A DNA stretch of 60,000 bases from Cryptomeria japonica (Eukaryota; Streptophyta; Pinopsida; Cupressales; Cupressaceae): NCBI RefSeq assembly GCF_030272615.1, contig NC_081410.1, positions 260,080,437-260,140,436 of the forward strand, written 5' to 3'. Both the position numbers and the translations under genes were made by a program. Of the stretch, positions 1 to 10,529 are shown one piece after another. The notes under the pieces are model-generated. The model had not been told where the DNA came from, did not search any database, and was given only the letters and a program-made list of their open reading frames with translations. Within the stretch, counting starts at the first letter, position 1. Every line of letters begins with the position of its first letter.

Positions 1-608
1 GATGAGCTCCTTCGATCCCAATCCATCACTATACCCTATACATCATTGACTCCATACGGGCCTCTGTAAGCTCATATTGTAGCTACTTCCTCTCCTCTCA
101 CTCAAGCTCTAGCTCTATCATAATTGCATCAAAAACATCCTCACATCGCCCAACACTCTATTGTGATCTATGTGTGATCTGAGAGGACTATGGAATGCAT
201 AATGTAGTGATGATGTCACCAAGTACATGATGGATAAAGTCATTCCATCCCTACATGATGGTTGTAGAGAGAGAATGTCATACATATATATCATCATATA
301 CTCAAATTCATATCTGATTATTTTAAAAAATTATTACCTGGATTGCCCTCTTGTCAAGTATGATCAGATGAAGTGGGATCTTGAGCTACTGTAGTCTATG
401 GTACGGCCATACTACTCTCTTTATGTGCATACTACCTTTGTGTCTCAATATGTGGCACTGATGGTGATGACCTATGTATCCCCGAGCTTGGCCTATGTAA
501 GGCTACCTCCTCCTCATCTATCACTGCATCATGTCCCCTATCCTCTCATGGTGGAGGGTCCATGACTCTAATATCATCTCCCAGATGATCAAGCACATCC
601 TCTTGCTC
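1..608. other. Internal region of element M, no clear gene
   Basis: This stretch has no long open frame on either strand. It continues leftward the decayed antisense coding region at 609-1140 and is read as internal sequence of the retroelement whose LTR lies at 2742-4313. Only short acidic or basic low-complexity frames are present, so I assign no product. Confidence 0.4.
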
Positions 609-1140
609 CTAATCATCTGTCTGATTCTTCTCATCTCCGTAATCATCATTCTCATCACTTGGATCCTTGGAAGCCTCATATCCTCTATCCTCAATGTGTG
701 AATCAACTGATCTCACCCAACGAGCAACATTCCCTCTCAGGTAGTCTAAAGGAAATACAACTCTTGGGAAGCTCCTCTCCCACCATGTCACATAGCTTCA
801 TTGAACCCAGCAGCACCTTGGAGTGGGGGCACATACCTATCTAATCCCTCCTCCTTATCATCTTTTGTTATCTCTATCTCATTTGTAGTAGGTTTGGGTC
901 TTGCTCCTTATCTCGTGACATTGTGAGAGTGTCACATGTAGATTGGAACTGTTGAAGGGCAACCCTTCTCTAGACAAAACTACCTCATCACTCTATCAAA
1001 GTATAAGGGAATGGTGATATACCTATGAAGACCCTCTAAAAGTTGGTCCCGTTGCATATATCATAGTTGTACCTCTGGACCTAGCCAAGTGGCCATCTAT
1101 TTGTAAGGTCTCCATATGATGTCATCTAACTACAATTAAT
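609..1140 (-). pseudogene. Decayed plant-mobile-domain-like protein fragment
   Basis: Read on the minus strand across several stops, the translation shows a W-x-PY motif near 1100, then a YMQRDQ stretch near 1040, then an RVMR-x-FCLEKG stretch near 990. The order W-x-PY, then RVMRQFG, then a G-x-P segment is that of the plant mobile domain (PMD, MAIN/MAIL1-like), a plant family often found on transposable elements. A further open frame at 609-791 continues toward an acidic end (SDENDDYGDEKNQTDD). Stops are frequent, so it cannot make the full protein. It is antisense to the LTR at 2742-4313. The PMD assignment is by motif memory only and is tentative; an unrelated transposase remnant is the alternative. 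Confidence 0.35.
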
Positions 1141-1493
1141 CAATCACAACACTCCAATATAACAAGTAACCACTACTCCAAGATACCGTGCATGGGTATG
1201 CATGCACTCAAGGTACATCAACATCAATCGGGAACCCCACTGACCTCATACATTTAATGTGCTCAAACATATAGATCTAAAACATCATGCATGTCATCAA
1301 ACTCTTCCCCTCACCATGTGAATAATCTCCCAAGTCATGGTAGAGATGCACTAGCATACTACGTCCCCATGCAAACATATTATGGTGCTCCTCCATCTCA
1401 CAATGGCATATGTCAATCCTCCATGCATATGATTGCCTCACCCATCAAGACATAAGGCCAATGCCATCAAATGAGATCCAACCCCTCATCTCT

Positions 1494-1736
1494 CTATGTG
1501 CAAGTTTGCCAATGCAATAAATCTTCTTTCTCATCTCTACTCATGAATGGTGTGACTAATATCTCACAGTCTTCCCTCTCACCGATAGTTTCAGGATGTG
1601 GTATACACCCTCCAATGTCACTATCATCTCTCCAACCAGCGGGAAGAATGTGGATGTATCTGGGTCCCACCTCTACATCAAGGCCATCAGCATTGGCCCA
1701 TGAAACTTGATAGTAGGAATGCAACATTCCCCCCAC
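1494..1736 (-). pseudogene. Unrecognised minus-strand coding remnant
   Basis: This 80-residue open frame contains PRYIHILPAGW and HPETIGEREDCEI stretches with a balanced amino-acid composition, more protein-like than random AT-rich frames. It lies upstream, in the minus sense, of the PMD-like remnant at 609-1140 and may be the N-terminal part of the same decayed gene. I do not recognise the family. A plus-strand frame overlaps it almost exactly and looks like its shadow. Confidence 0.3.
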
Positions 1737-1739
1737 AAG

Positions 1740-2741
1740 CCTAGTACATGAAGAAGTCTTTGATCCTCTAGTGAAAACTAAGTAATCTAGCTCTGTAAAT
1801 GGGTGTATGTCAGTCTAGCAGTATGTTCCCATAAGTATGGCAACTCTTGTATAATCAAGCATAATGTATCAGTATCCTCCATATTAAATTCATCACAAAA
1901 CCTATCCTAACCCCATGAGTGACACTTGATGCCCCTTTTTTGCGACCATGGTTCCCTGAGGAGACCATGGTGCTTTGATAGGATCATGACACCCATTCTG
2001 GGTGCCTCTTGTCAAATCTAGGGTTTTGACAGCTACTCTACCAATCATAATGCAACAAATCACCAAGTTGTATTTTTGGTAGGCCTACCTCATCTAGGAG
2101 AACATCCTTAATGACTGACTGCCTCAAAATCTCCATCTGAGTAGAAACTTCGGCTTGTTGATGTGTCATTTTCTGCTATGTGGGCTCCTCCTTTGCACTA
2201 TGAGAAAAAAAGTGAATAATACAAATGAATAGTTTCACTTTCACTATTTAAGTTAATATTATCTCTAAACCCTAATTCTACATTTCATACTTAATCTTTC
2301 ACATCTTGAGCTAGGGAACTTTGATTTTCATACTAATGGTTGTGTTAGAATCAGGTTTCATTTCTATTGCCTACCAAATTCTCCTCAACTTGTTTTGGTC
2401 TTTCATCAAAGCTTTTTGCAAGAATTTTTCATCAATTTCCTTCATAATTAGATGTGTTAAACATGATACCATGTTTCAAAATATTAAATAGCAAGCCAAA
2501 ACAAGGGGCATATAGCTATCCTCAAATTTTATCACTCTTAGTAAGCATTTTAGGTGATTTTGTGATTTTAACTAACAATGTGGTTTTGTAGGATGTGGTT
2601 CCTAACGTTGTATTGCAAATACCATTGGGGGCTTCATTCAAAATTTTATGGATATATCCTTTTTCCCATGAATTTTTACTAATCTATACTTTATCTTGCA
2701 TATGCATGTAGTGTCATATGACTGCTAAAGTGGGGGCTAAA
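1740..2741. other. Non-coding internal/3' region of element M
   Basis: This is AT-rich sequence without a supportable open frame. Its right end is a purine-rich tract with a run of five G residues directly before the TG start of the LTR at 2742, the position of a polypurine tract in a plus-oriented LTR retroelement. This makes 1-2741 internal sequence of that element. Confidence 0.4.
2728..2741 (+). promoter_or_regulatory. Putative polypurine tract of element M
   Basis: A purine-rich stretch (AAAGTGGGGGCTAA, interrupted by CT) ends immediately before TGTAGCATC at 2742. Its place next to an LTR start fits the RNase-H-resistant primer for plus-strand DNA synthesis. It also sets the orientation of M as plus. 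Confidence 0.4.
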
Positions 2742-4313
2742 TGTAGCATCATAAATTTTACACTCCTTAATAGGGTGTCCAATTCCATGCTTAGGTGATC
2801 ACTTACCTTAGTGTGTCTCATTTCATTTTGCATTTATAAGGCTTCTTTAGGAATTTAATTATTTAATTAAATCTAAATTCCTCTTTCATCAATTCGCACA
2901 GTATAAAATTGGGCCATTAACCCTAGGTGTGCCATGTTTATTTTATTTTAAATTAATCCTAATAATATCCTAATTGCAATATTCAAGGAAACTTTTCACA
3001 TATTTAAACATCTTGGATTGACCCATCATGTTGGATTTGACTTTATAATCACGATATCTTGCATCCCTGGAAGTTAATAGGACCGTGGTGGTCACCATCA
3101 CAGTCCTGAACTTTTTTCCCCGAATTTCAAGAGCTTAATTTGGTGGCATTATAATGTTCAAATATTGCTTTATATCATTTTTTATCGATTCTAAGTTATC
3201 CTATTATCAAATTTAAAGTTAGGGTTTATATATAAAGCCTTTCTTTCCCTCATTTGAGGAGCCTAATCTAGCAATGTGAAAGGAGATCCTTGTGAAGTGA
3301 AAGAGAATTTGTTGTGTGAAGTCTAAATCAGCAAATTTATTCATGAATCAAGTCTTCATCAACATTTTTATCAACTAGGGAAGCTTGAGGAGATATTAAA
3401 TAATAATAAGGAGATCATCGACTATTGATTGGCTTGTATCTCTTCCTTAGGATTTGGTATGGTTTCATGTTATTTTCATATCTCTATTTAAGTTTCAGAT
3501 CTACACAAAATTGATTTTTAGATTTTCATTATTGCTTTAGATCCATATTGAATTTGTGATTTGAAGCATTTACATTACACTCATTTTAGGGTTTTTAATC
3601 TAAACATAAGGTAGAACTCTAGTTTGCATTTAGCTCATAGGAATCTTACAAACACATGAGATTATAGGGAACACACTTTTCAATACAATATCGGCTATTT
3701 GTGGAGGTGAAAATCACCAAAATAAGGGGTTTGACTAAGGCAAAACCCTATATGCCACAAACACACCATTTTCTAGCTTGCAAGTGCAACTAAAAGTTTC
3801 CATCAAAGCGATCAATTTTAGGGAGATCTCAATAGAAATACAAAAACCCAGTAGCAGAATTTTGACATAGATTTCAGGGACCAGGGTGCCCAACGCCATA
3901 TTCCTCCAAGACCAAGGTTCTCCATGCCCTAGTCCTCTTCAGTCAGACTTAGATTTTGTAGGAAGCCCTCAGATAGTCCCAGATTTCAGCCCTCTAGTTT
4001 GCCCTAAGTGCAATTAGCTTTAGGTTTTGGAAGTCCTCTTTGTATCTTGTCCCATGATCAGTTAGCCTTGGTGTGCAAGTACGGAGCAGTGAGATTTCTT
4101 TTGTAATAATTTCTATTTATAGTGGATATATTCTTGTGGGTTGACTCCCACTGTGGTTTTTCCCTATTTGTGTTTTCCACATATAAATCTTGGTGTTCAT
4201 TTGTTGATAGGTATTGTTGGTTAATTGTGTATATGCTTCTTTATTAGACTAGTATCTCTTCTTTAATAGTTGTGTCCATCCATCTCATTTGTTTAGCCTT
4301 GCATCCTCCTACA
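2742..4313 (+). repeat. LTR of element M (probably 3' LTR)
   Basis: The unit starts TGTAG and ends CTACA, the short terminal inverted repeat of LTRs, and is preceded by a polypurine-like tract. It is about 1.57 kb long. No second copy lies in the window, so the partner is outside or lost. Inside, near 4155, is the box found in other LTRs here (GGTTTTTCCC, then GTTTTCCAC and ATAAAT). The segment 4003-4236 closely resembles part of the B-element LTR, so this LTR may be a mosaic. The end at 4313 is inferred from the terminal repeat only; no target duplication was confirmed. Confidence 0.5.
4003..4236 (+). repeat. Segment homologous to the B-element LTR
   Basis: This stretch matches the B LTRs (about 10122-10350 and 21166-21385) over most of its length, including TTTCTATTTATAGTGGATAT and the following GGTTGACTCCCACTG. 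Flanking LTR sequence on the left does not match B, and the B poly-C tract is missing on the right. It is therefore a shared internal module rather than a whole B LTR. Recombination between LTR families or a shared ancestral 3' half of the LTR would both explain it. Confidence 0.6.
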
Positions 4314-4493
4314 TTTAGCACATTTCCTTTCACATCAGTGGAGTGGAAGCCCTAAAAATATCCTTTGACTCTTTTGCACTAGAGTTAGTCAAAGAGGATC
4401 ACTTCCTTAGGTTCTTTCATATTTCAATGTATGAATGAATGTGGGATTAGGACATAAACTACCAAATTCCATTTTCATCCATCACATCTTCAA
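4314..4493. other. Unassigned spacer between M and G
   Basis: This is 180 bp between the proposed LTR end and the point where the G reverse transcriptase frame becomes recognisable. It contains an imperfect hairpin with CTTTGACT at 4363-4370 pairing to AGTCAAAG at 4387-4394. It could be LTR sequence if M ends later, or another remnant. Confidence 0.3.
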
Positions 4494-5200
4494 ATTGCCT
4501 AGATCTTCCCTTGCAGACTACATAGTTGAGAGATGTTCTTACGTGGAGGCATGTTAACAATTGCATCAATATTATTTGTATCAATTTCAATTCCATGATG
4601 AGAGATATTAAATCATCTACACCAAAGGCACACTTAAAGGGATTGAATGTCATTTTGTAAAGTCAAAGGCTTTTGAAGATGAGATGAATATTCTTAATGT
4701 AATCTTGGCGAGTTACTGATTTAGCCAAGATTTCATTAACATGGTCTTCTAAGATTTCATGAATGAAATCATGAAAGATTAGAGTAATTGCATGTTGGTA
4801 AGTTGAACCAACATTATTCAATCTAAATGGCATGACAAATAGAAAAAAATACTCCAAGCAATTGTAAAGGTTGTCTTATATTGATTTTCTGGAATAATAA
4901 GGATTTGATTATAGCCCCAAAAACCATCCATAAAGGATAGAAATGTGTGACCTGCAGTCGAGTCTAGAATCATATCCATATTGGGAAGTATAGAATCATC
5001 TTTAAGAGAAGTCTTGTTAAGACCTTGAAAGTCAATAAAAATGTGGATATGACCATCAATTTTAGTAACAACAAAAATATTAGATATCCAAGGTGAATAG
5101 TCAATGGGATAGATAAAATCAACTTTTAAAAGTTTTTTATTGTAGTCTTGACCATTAATACGACCTTAGGATTTATTTTGCGGCCATTTGATTTATAAGA
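4494..5200 (-). pseudogene. Ty3/gypsy reverse transcriptase remnant (element G)
   Basis: The minus strand encodes a gypsy reverse transcriptase in pieces: SFMDGFWGYNQI near 4960, then MPFRLNNVGSTYQHA near 4810, IFHDFIHEILEDHVNEILAKS near 4740, and NPFKCAFGVDD near 4640. The family's catalytic YVDD has decayed to HVNE, and several stops and frame changes interrupt the domain. The frame collapses near 4493, where the connection domain should continue, so the rest of pol is missing here. This is the 3' part of a gypsy element whose protease region continues at 7500-7905 and, beyond a nested block, at 45483-46045. Confidence 0.8.
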
Positions 5201-6019
5201 TTGCCATCAAGATATAGGAGGATATAGAACACAACAAATTTACCAATTTGGACATATCTTAATAAGAACAAGTGAACCTATGAGAATAGGAATGCAAAAG
5301 ATCAACATGTGTTTTAGATTCATCTAGAGAAAGGCATTTCCCAATCTTAATTACCTTCTCAGAAGTATCTCCTTTAAGAAGAGTGCCATGATATTCAATA
5401 TGTGGTGTATATAGAAAGTAGAGTACTACAGTCTTCAAGATGTGGTGTAGATAGACTCTCATTTTCATTCAAAAGATAAATTTTCCCATCGAATTTAATA
5501 ATGAATTCTCCAATGTAAACCTAACTATTCAAACAATATGGAAAATGATACTTATTATTATAAGAAATTAAACTAAAGAAGACCCCTAAAAATTCTTTCA
5601 GAGATTCCTTTTAGGAGAAAACATCTAAAGTAAATGCATTAGAGTATACATTACTTTCAATCTACTCAAGATGAGAAAACTTAAGTGAAAAAAGTTTGCA
5701 AGAAACCATATGGACCTTCAACCATAGTCTTGATTTAGAAGTCATGGGACAATATCCAAGTCCTATCTTAGGTTCTAATATAAATTTAATACCTTGTTCA
5801 TCACACCCACAACTATTACCTTCGTATCTCATTTTTCAAAGAATATCAAACCCTAAGCCATAACATGTTTGTGACTCTTTAAAAGGAGGATGATCACCAT
5901 TGATGCAATAGTTGATATTATATGTGTTATCTTGATTTATAGAAGTGTGATCACCATTTATAGTAGGTGTAAAAGAGATATTTTGAATGTTAAGGTGGAT
6001 TGGGTTAACTTTGTATTCT
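5201..6019 (-). pseudogene. Element G linker with G-patch-like motif
   Basis: Between protease and reverse transcriptase the minus strand reads GFDIL-x-KMRYEGN near 5850-5800, followed by a glutamine/glycine stretch and GLGYC near 5750. This is the G-patch pattern (aromatic, hhx, GY-x-G-x-G) found in many plant gypsy polyproteins, with the conserved G of MGY changed to R. The remainder is disrupted. Positions 5823-6019 are repeated at 7303-7499. Confidence 0.55.
5823..6019. repeat. 197-bp direct repeat, copy 1
   Basis: Copy 1 begins CGTATCTCATTT and ends TTGTATTCT. It is nearly identical to 7303-7499, with one substitution seen by eye (C versus A, 6009 against 7489). The two copies flank the 3' end of a D-family retrotransposon. 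It is far longer than a normal 5-bp target duplication. The first five bases, CGTAT, are also the bases that follow the LTR end at 7302. Confidence 0.9.
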
Positions 6020-6242
6020 TTTTGTGACTTTGGCATTTGATGTCAAAGGGGGAGAGATATCTATGGAAAAACACATTATCTTTTTGGTAAGAAAAAGAGA
6101 TTTTAGGGGAGAGATTTTGAAAAACACATGAAAGACTGGTATTGTTACTCCTAGGGGGAGAAATAGAGAGTGTTGGTTTTTGTACTTGGCATTTTTGTTT
6201 TGGCACTGTGATGGTTTTTCCATCTTGTGTTGCCATCAATGC

Positions 6243-6254
6243 CAAAGGGGGAGA
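6243..6254 (+). promoter_or_regulatory. Polypurine tract of truncated D-family element
   Basis: The tract CAAAGGGGGAGA ends one base before the LTR start TGTTGG at 6256, the same spacing as in B (20259-20270) and D (39679-39690). Further purine tracts of the same type lie upstream at about 6045, 6108 and 6152. Confidence 0.75.
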
Positions 6255-6255
6255 T

Positions 6256-7302
6256 TGTTGGTATTTTGGTATGGTTTTGTCATTGATGTCAACACCTACT
6301 TTGGAGATCCAGCAACATTCACCGGCAAGCAGTAATCTATGCAACAGTTACTGGTATATGATTAACCGATAGGATATAATGTTCACCGGTACCTGGAATG
6401 ACATGGAAGACACTTGGTAATGTCAAAGACATCATGTGGACACTTTATTTTGAAGTAATAATCATTGGTATATTCATATTTGAATATTTGCTTTTACTGG
6501 CAAATAGGTCTAGGTTATCTAGGGTTACACCGACAGGTTTATCTTTTCCAGATTAGCATGGCACGCTATGGAGATGATTTATTATTGTTGTAAATGCATT
6601 AAGCCGACATGTTTAATTGGTTATTGCATCGGATATTATATTATTTGTAAAATGTTTTTATTGTAATATCTTGTAGAGCCGACCTACTAAAATTGGTCTT
6701 AGGGTATGGTATAAATATAAGATCTTATTTGTAAGATCAAGTGTTAAATGCGAAAAAGATTCAAGTGAAGGTATATGCAAGATAAAGTAGAGGCATACAC
6801 GAAGACATCATTTGAAGGTGAAGTTAGGTTTTTGTAAAAGCATATTAGCATTACACCGGTACTGAATTCAGCATATGAAGATGCGATTTTGTGTAGTACA
6901 TTCTTATTGGATTTAATCATCCAACTGTAGTCAGTGTGACTCTCATTTGTGATTGAGCAGTGAGCTCTAGGCTGTTGGCCTTTCTGCATGTGCAGACCCC
7001 TTTTTGTACACTTACTATCTGCAGTAGTATCATCTGATTGTGGGTAAGGTTTCCCACCATGGTTTTTCCCCTTACAGGGTTTCCACGTACAAATATTGGT
7101 GTTAGGTGTTGTGGATGACTTGGTGTTTATGTCTCATGCATTAATTCTTACCGGTATAGCAATTTACTGTTAACACTGTCTACCGGCATACTAAATTGGT
7201 TTACTGGTATTAAGTATTAAGTTGGTTAATAAGTTTTTGATTTGAATTTATTAGACAACTGATTCACCCCCCCCCCCTCTCAGTTGTCTCCGAGACCTAA
7301 CA
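6256..7302 (+). repeat. 3' LTR of truncated D-family element
   Basis: The LTR starts TGTTGG and ends CTAACA, and is 1047 bp long. It has a TATA-like element TATAAATA at 6710-6717, the GGTTTTTCCCC...GGGTTTCCACGTAC box near 7060, and a poly-C run near 7268 close to its end. It aligns along its length with the 5' LTR of D (32510-35090 without the E insert) and is longer than D's own 3' LTR, which has an internal deletion. Confidence 0.85.
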
Positions 7303-7499
7303 CGTATCTCATTTTTCAAAGAATATCAAACCCTAAGCCATAACATGTTTGTGACTCTTTAAAAGGAGGATGATCACCATTGATGCAATAGTTGATATTA
7401 TATGTGTTATCTTGATTTATAGAAGTGTGATCACCATTTATAGTAGGTGTAAAAGAGATATTTTGAATGTTAAGGTGGATTGGGTTAAATTTGTATTCT
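7303..7499. repeat. 197-bp direct repeat, copy 2
   Basis: This is the second copy of 5823-6019. It directly follows the LTR end at 7302 and runs on without a break into the G protease-region sequence at 7500. This copy is therefore in its original context, and copy 1 is the one fused to retroelement sequence on its right side. Confidence 0.9.
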
Positions 7500-7905
7500 C
7501 CTATAAAAGACTCATTGAATTCCAAATACATATAATTGTCACCCAAACATGCATTTTATTGATAGGAAGAAATAGAAGATGTAGAATTTCAACCTTGGTA
7601 GAGTATCGAGTCTTAGAAGAAGGGAATTTAAGGACATCATATTTGATAGATACATCCATAGTAGATGCATACACATTAGAAGATAATGAAGCAACAAAAA
7701 AATTATAGGTAGGAGTAACCAAAGTCTGACCAAGTGTTGTCATTTGACATAAATGTTTGGCATCAAGATCAACCTTGATCATGACTACCTTATTGATACT
7801 AATAAAATTAATAGAATGATGTAAAAAAGATGTGACCGCTCCTAAAGCATGAATCCATGGTCTTCTTAAGAGAAGACTATATGGTAAAGGTCCTAGTATA
7901 ACGTA
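7500..7905 (-). pseudogene. Ty3/gypsy protease-region remnant (element G), left part
   Basis: The minus strand reads LGPLPYSLLL-x-RPWIHALGAV at 7905-7840, then a stretch with SINFISINKVV. The GPLPYN-x-LLGRPWIH pattern is a standard landmark of the gypsy protease region. The reading continues to the other side of the 37.6-kb block: joining 7905 to 45483 restores the phrase ahead of LGPLPY, which shows that C was inserted into this gene. Stops elsewhere make it non-functional. Confidence 0.75.
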
Positions 7906-8630
7906 TGTTGGGAATTATGTGTTGTACACCTTGAATAATGTTTATAATGAAATAGTTATTATTATGTTTGTGGTGCACATAGGGGAACCTAAATGGGCAT
8001 GCATCACTAGGAGTTAACATTCTTGGGGCCACTTTAGGTGTTGTATTGTAACATTGGGATTTATATTTAATGTGGGTGTCGCATTGAGATATTATAGTGT
8101 ACTTAATTAATATTGGTGAAAGTAATTTAATAAAGTGAAATATTAGTACCCAATATTAAATGTGGAGTCAATGGTTTGTAATACCAAGGTTTTAGTCACA
8201 TGGTTTTATGTAATACCGCTTGGTGGTTTTGTAAGAGCTTGTTACTACAAAAGAAACAAAAAGGTAGTTGTTTAACATTGGCTTATTTGGATAAGCGGTT
8301 GAGATCATCTCTTGTAGCATTTTGGGTTTGAAACATGGCATGAGATGTGTGGTTACATGCTTCGTCATATGGAGTTCTTGTAGAGAGCTTATGATTCAGA
8401 TGTGTTTATGGATGTATTGTAATGTTGCATTGTTGAATAATACATGGTGGATCGATGCTTTTGGAGGCTATGTTTTTCCCTCGTGATGGTTTTCCAAGGG
8501 TATATCTTATGTCATATTGGATGGTTATGTTGTCTATTCTTTTGCATATGGATTTTGAGTACTTATTTGCATTGATTTCTCTTATAGGTTATGTGGAAAT
8601 TATACTTGTATGGCTACATATTTTCCAACA
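7906..8630 (+). repeat. 5' LTR of element C
   Basis: The LTR starts TGTTGGGAATT and ends TTCCAACA, and is 725 bp long. It pairs with 44766-45477, with clear similarity along the whole length but many substitutions (roughly one in seven by eye), so C is old. Near its 3' end it carries GTTTTTCCCTCGTGATGG, then GGTTTTCC, a version of the box shared by other LTRs in the window. Confidence 0.85.
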
Positions 8631-8632
8631 TT

Positions 8633-8648
8633 TAGCATCAGAGCCATG
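8633..8648 (+). promoter_or_regulatory. Primer binding site of element C
   Basis: The sequence TAGCATCAGAGCCATG lies two bases after the LTR end and resembles the usual plant initiator-methionine-tRNA complement TGGTATCAGAGC with two mismatches near its start. It marks the left repeat as the 5' LTR. Confidence 0.65.
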
Positions 8649-9209
8649 GTGAGAAAATCTTGTGCTAAATTTGAATCTATGGCTTGCATCATAGAATAAA
8701 GACATGACAAGACATGAGGGTTATTTGAAAGTTGTTCTTTGCAGATTTGGGGTTGCGAATTTGTGGGACCATTTTGCAAATTTAGGTTTATTAAAATTTG
8801 TTTGCAAAATACTTTCTTTTTAGTGTTCATAATGTGGGTTTTGAGGGGGAGGTTTTGAAAATGACCCCTTAGGGAAAAACAGACATCACCATTGAATTTA
8901 GAAGGCCTAGGAGACTAATTTTTACATAGAATTTGACCTATTTGGGTGAAGTTGAAAAAATAAAAGAAAATTTTCCCCTACCCCTATCATATAGTCATAC
9001 GAGAGTAGAGACGTATTAAAAAAACATTTAAAAAGTTTCTTGTACTAATAAAAAATCATCATTCTTTTTGCAAAAAATTATTGAAAAAAAATATTTTGAA
9101 AAGCCTGAAAAAAAGAAAAAAATTACAATTGTGGGTGGTGGGGGGAGGGGGCAAGGGGATTTTCAAACCTACTGACCCATGATACCTCCTTCAATACTAG
9201 TGAGTACCA
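8649..9209. other. C internal leader, no gene
   Basis: This is AT-rich leader sequence after the primer binding site. It has a G-rich stretch at about 9130-9160 and no supportable coding frame. It is cut at 9214 by the insertion of element B and continues at 21461. Confidence 0.5.
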
Positions 9210-9214
9210 ACAAG

Positions 9215-10411
9215 TGTTGTAATTATGGGTTGATGTGTTGTTGTGGTTGTCATTGATGTCAAACTTGTTGTTCTGGAATGGTTCGGAATGTTTGTGGTGC
9301 AGAGTTATCTTATAGAGTTATCTTGTTGTGTTGTTGGTGTAGTTGTTGTGTTGGTTGTTCTAAAATTTTTTGGGTCCAAAATTTGTTGCTAATGTTAAGA
9401 GTTATTGATATCTTCATTGGATATAGTTTTGGTAGCTTGGTTATGATGGTTTTATGGTTAGGAAATATCTTTATGTCCTCCAGGTGTTGTGGTATTGTTT
9501 GTTGTTGGTTGTGATATTCTATGTTTGACATATTCTTAGGTCCAGATATAATTTGTGGAAGCCTAGTTGATGTGTTATGGGTCTCGCCGTAGCATCTGGA
9601 GATCCTAATTTGAGTTATGTATATTTGAGCTTATGTTTTTTATTGGTGATTGTTTATATTGATATGTAGCATGTGAATATGTTTTTGGTTAGGTTCCAGT
9701 GATTACAGATTGTATTAATCCTTGGGATATTTGTTTAAGGTCTTCTCTTTCTCCTAGAGTGGATCAGCATGTGTGATTTTGGTTTAGAAACTATATTTTG
9801 ATTCAGGCCAACTTGGTTTAAGATTTGATGATCTATCTTGTATATAAGGCATATGTGTGTTTGAGTTGTAGAGGTGTGATGTGTGAAAGTGTATATGATG
9901 TGGTAAAGAATGAAGATCAAAGGAAGTTTGAGGAAAGTAGAAGAGTTGTGTTTGAATGATATGAAAGTTGTGTTGAAGACTATTGCAAAGAATTAAGAAA
10001 GAGTGTTGGCAGATGTGATCATAGTTGTGTGTGTTGATGTTGGTTGCTTGATGCAGAGTTCAAGGATAACTTCATGATCAGGAGATCCTTCTTTTCATAT
10101 CATTTTTTGTATCTTGACCTAAGTGCATTTAACTTCAGGTTTTGCAATTCCTCTTTTTATATTGTCCCATTAGTAGTTAGCCTTGGTGCACAAGTATGGA
10201 GTAGTGAGCTCTCTTTTATAATCATTTCTATTTATAGTGGATATATTCTTGTGGGTTAACTCCCATCATGGTTTTTACTTGTTTGGGTTTTCCATGTATA
10301 AATCTTGGTCTGCATGGGTTGATATGTATTGTTGGTTAATTGTTTATATGTTGTAGTAATTTTTTTGTTTAGATTGATTCCCCCCCTATCAGTCCTTCCT
10401 TGGGTTCAACA
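9215..10411 (+). repeat. 5' LTR of element B
   Basis: This 1197-bp repeat pairs with 20272-21455. A TATA-like element TATATAAGG at 9841-9849 is conserved in the 3' copy at 20884-20892 and is the probable core promoter. The 3' part has the box GGTTTTTACTTG...GGGTTTTCCATGTATAAAT near 10270, then a poly-C run near 10380, before ending TTCAACA. Confidence 0.9.
9841..9849 (+). promoter_or_regulatory. TATA-like element in B LTR
   Basis: TATATAAGG sits about 570 bp from the LTR end and is unchanged in the 3' LTR although the surroundings have diverged. It is the best core-promoter candidate for element B. Confidence 0.5.
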
Positions 10412-10413
10412 AT

Positions 10414-10425
10414 TGGTATTAGAGC
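10414..10425 (+). promoter_or_regulatory. Primer binding site of element B
   Basis: TGGTATTAGAGC follows the LTR end by two bases and differs by one base from the plant initiator-methionine-tRNA complement TGGTATCAGAGC. Confidence 0.85.
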
Positions 10426-10529
10426 ATGGTTCCTCTTGACTAAGTGTGGTGCTAAGACTCTAAATGAGATAAAGTTGAAGGAATCTAATGTAAAGGCTAG
10501 AGATATAATTTTTCACATGTACAAGTGAT

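Larger units (their letters stand above)
6020..7302 (+). mobile_element. 5'-truncated copia element, D family (3' end only)
   Basis: Positions 6020-6255 match the non-coding 3' internal region of element D (39465-39691), including its series of AAAGGGGGAGA tracts. Positions 6256-7302 are a complete LTR. No gag, pol or 5' LTR is present. The right boundary is normal, ending CCTAACA and followed by CGTAT. The left boundary at 6019/6020 falls inside the element, at a short TTGTATT stretch that both G and the D-family 3' region contain. Confidence 0.8.

Noticed and set aside
6142-6372. Plus-strand 76-residue frame across the polypurine tract and LTR start
   Set aside because: It spans the element's 3' non-coding region and LTR boundary, so it is a chance frame.
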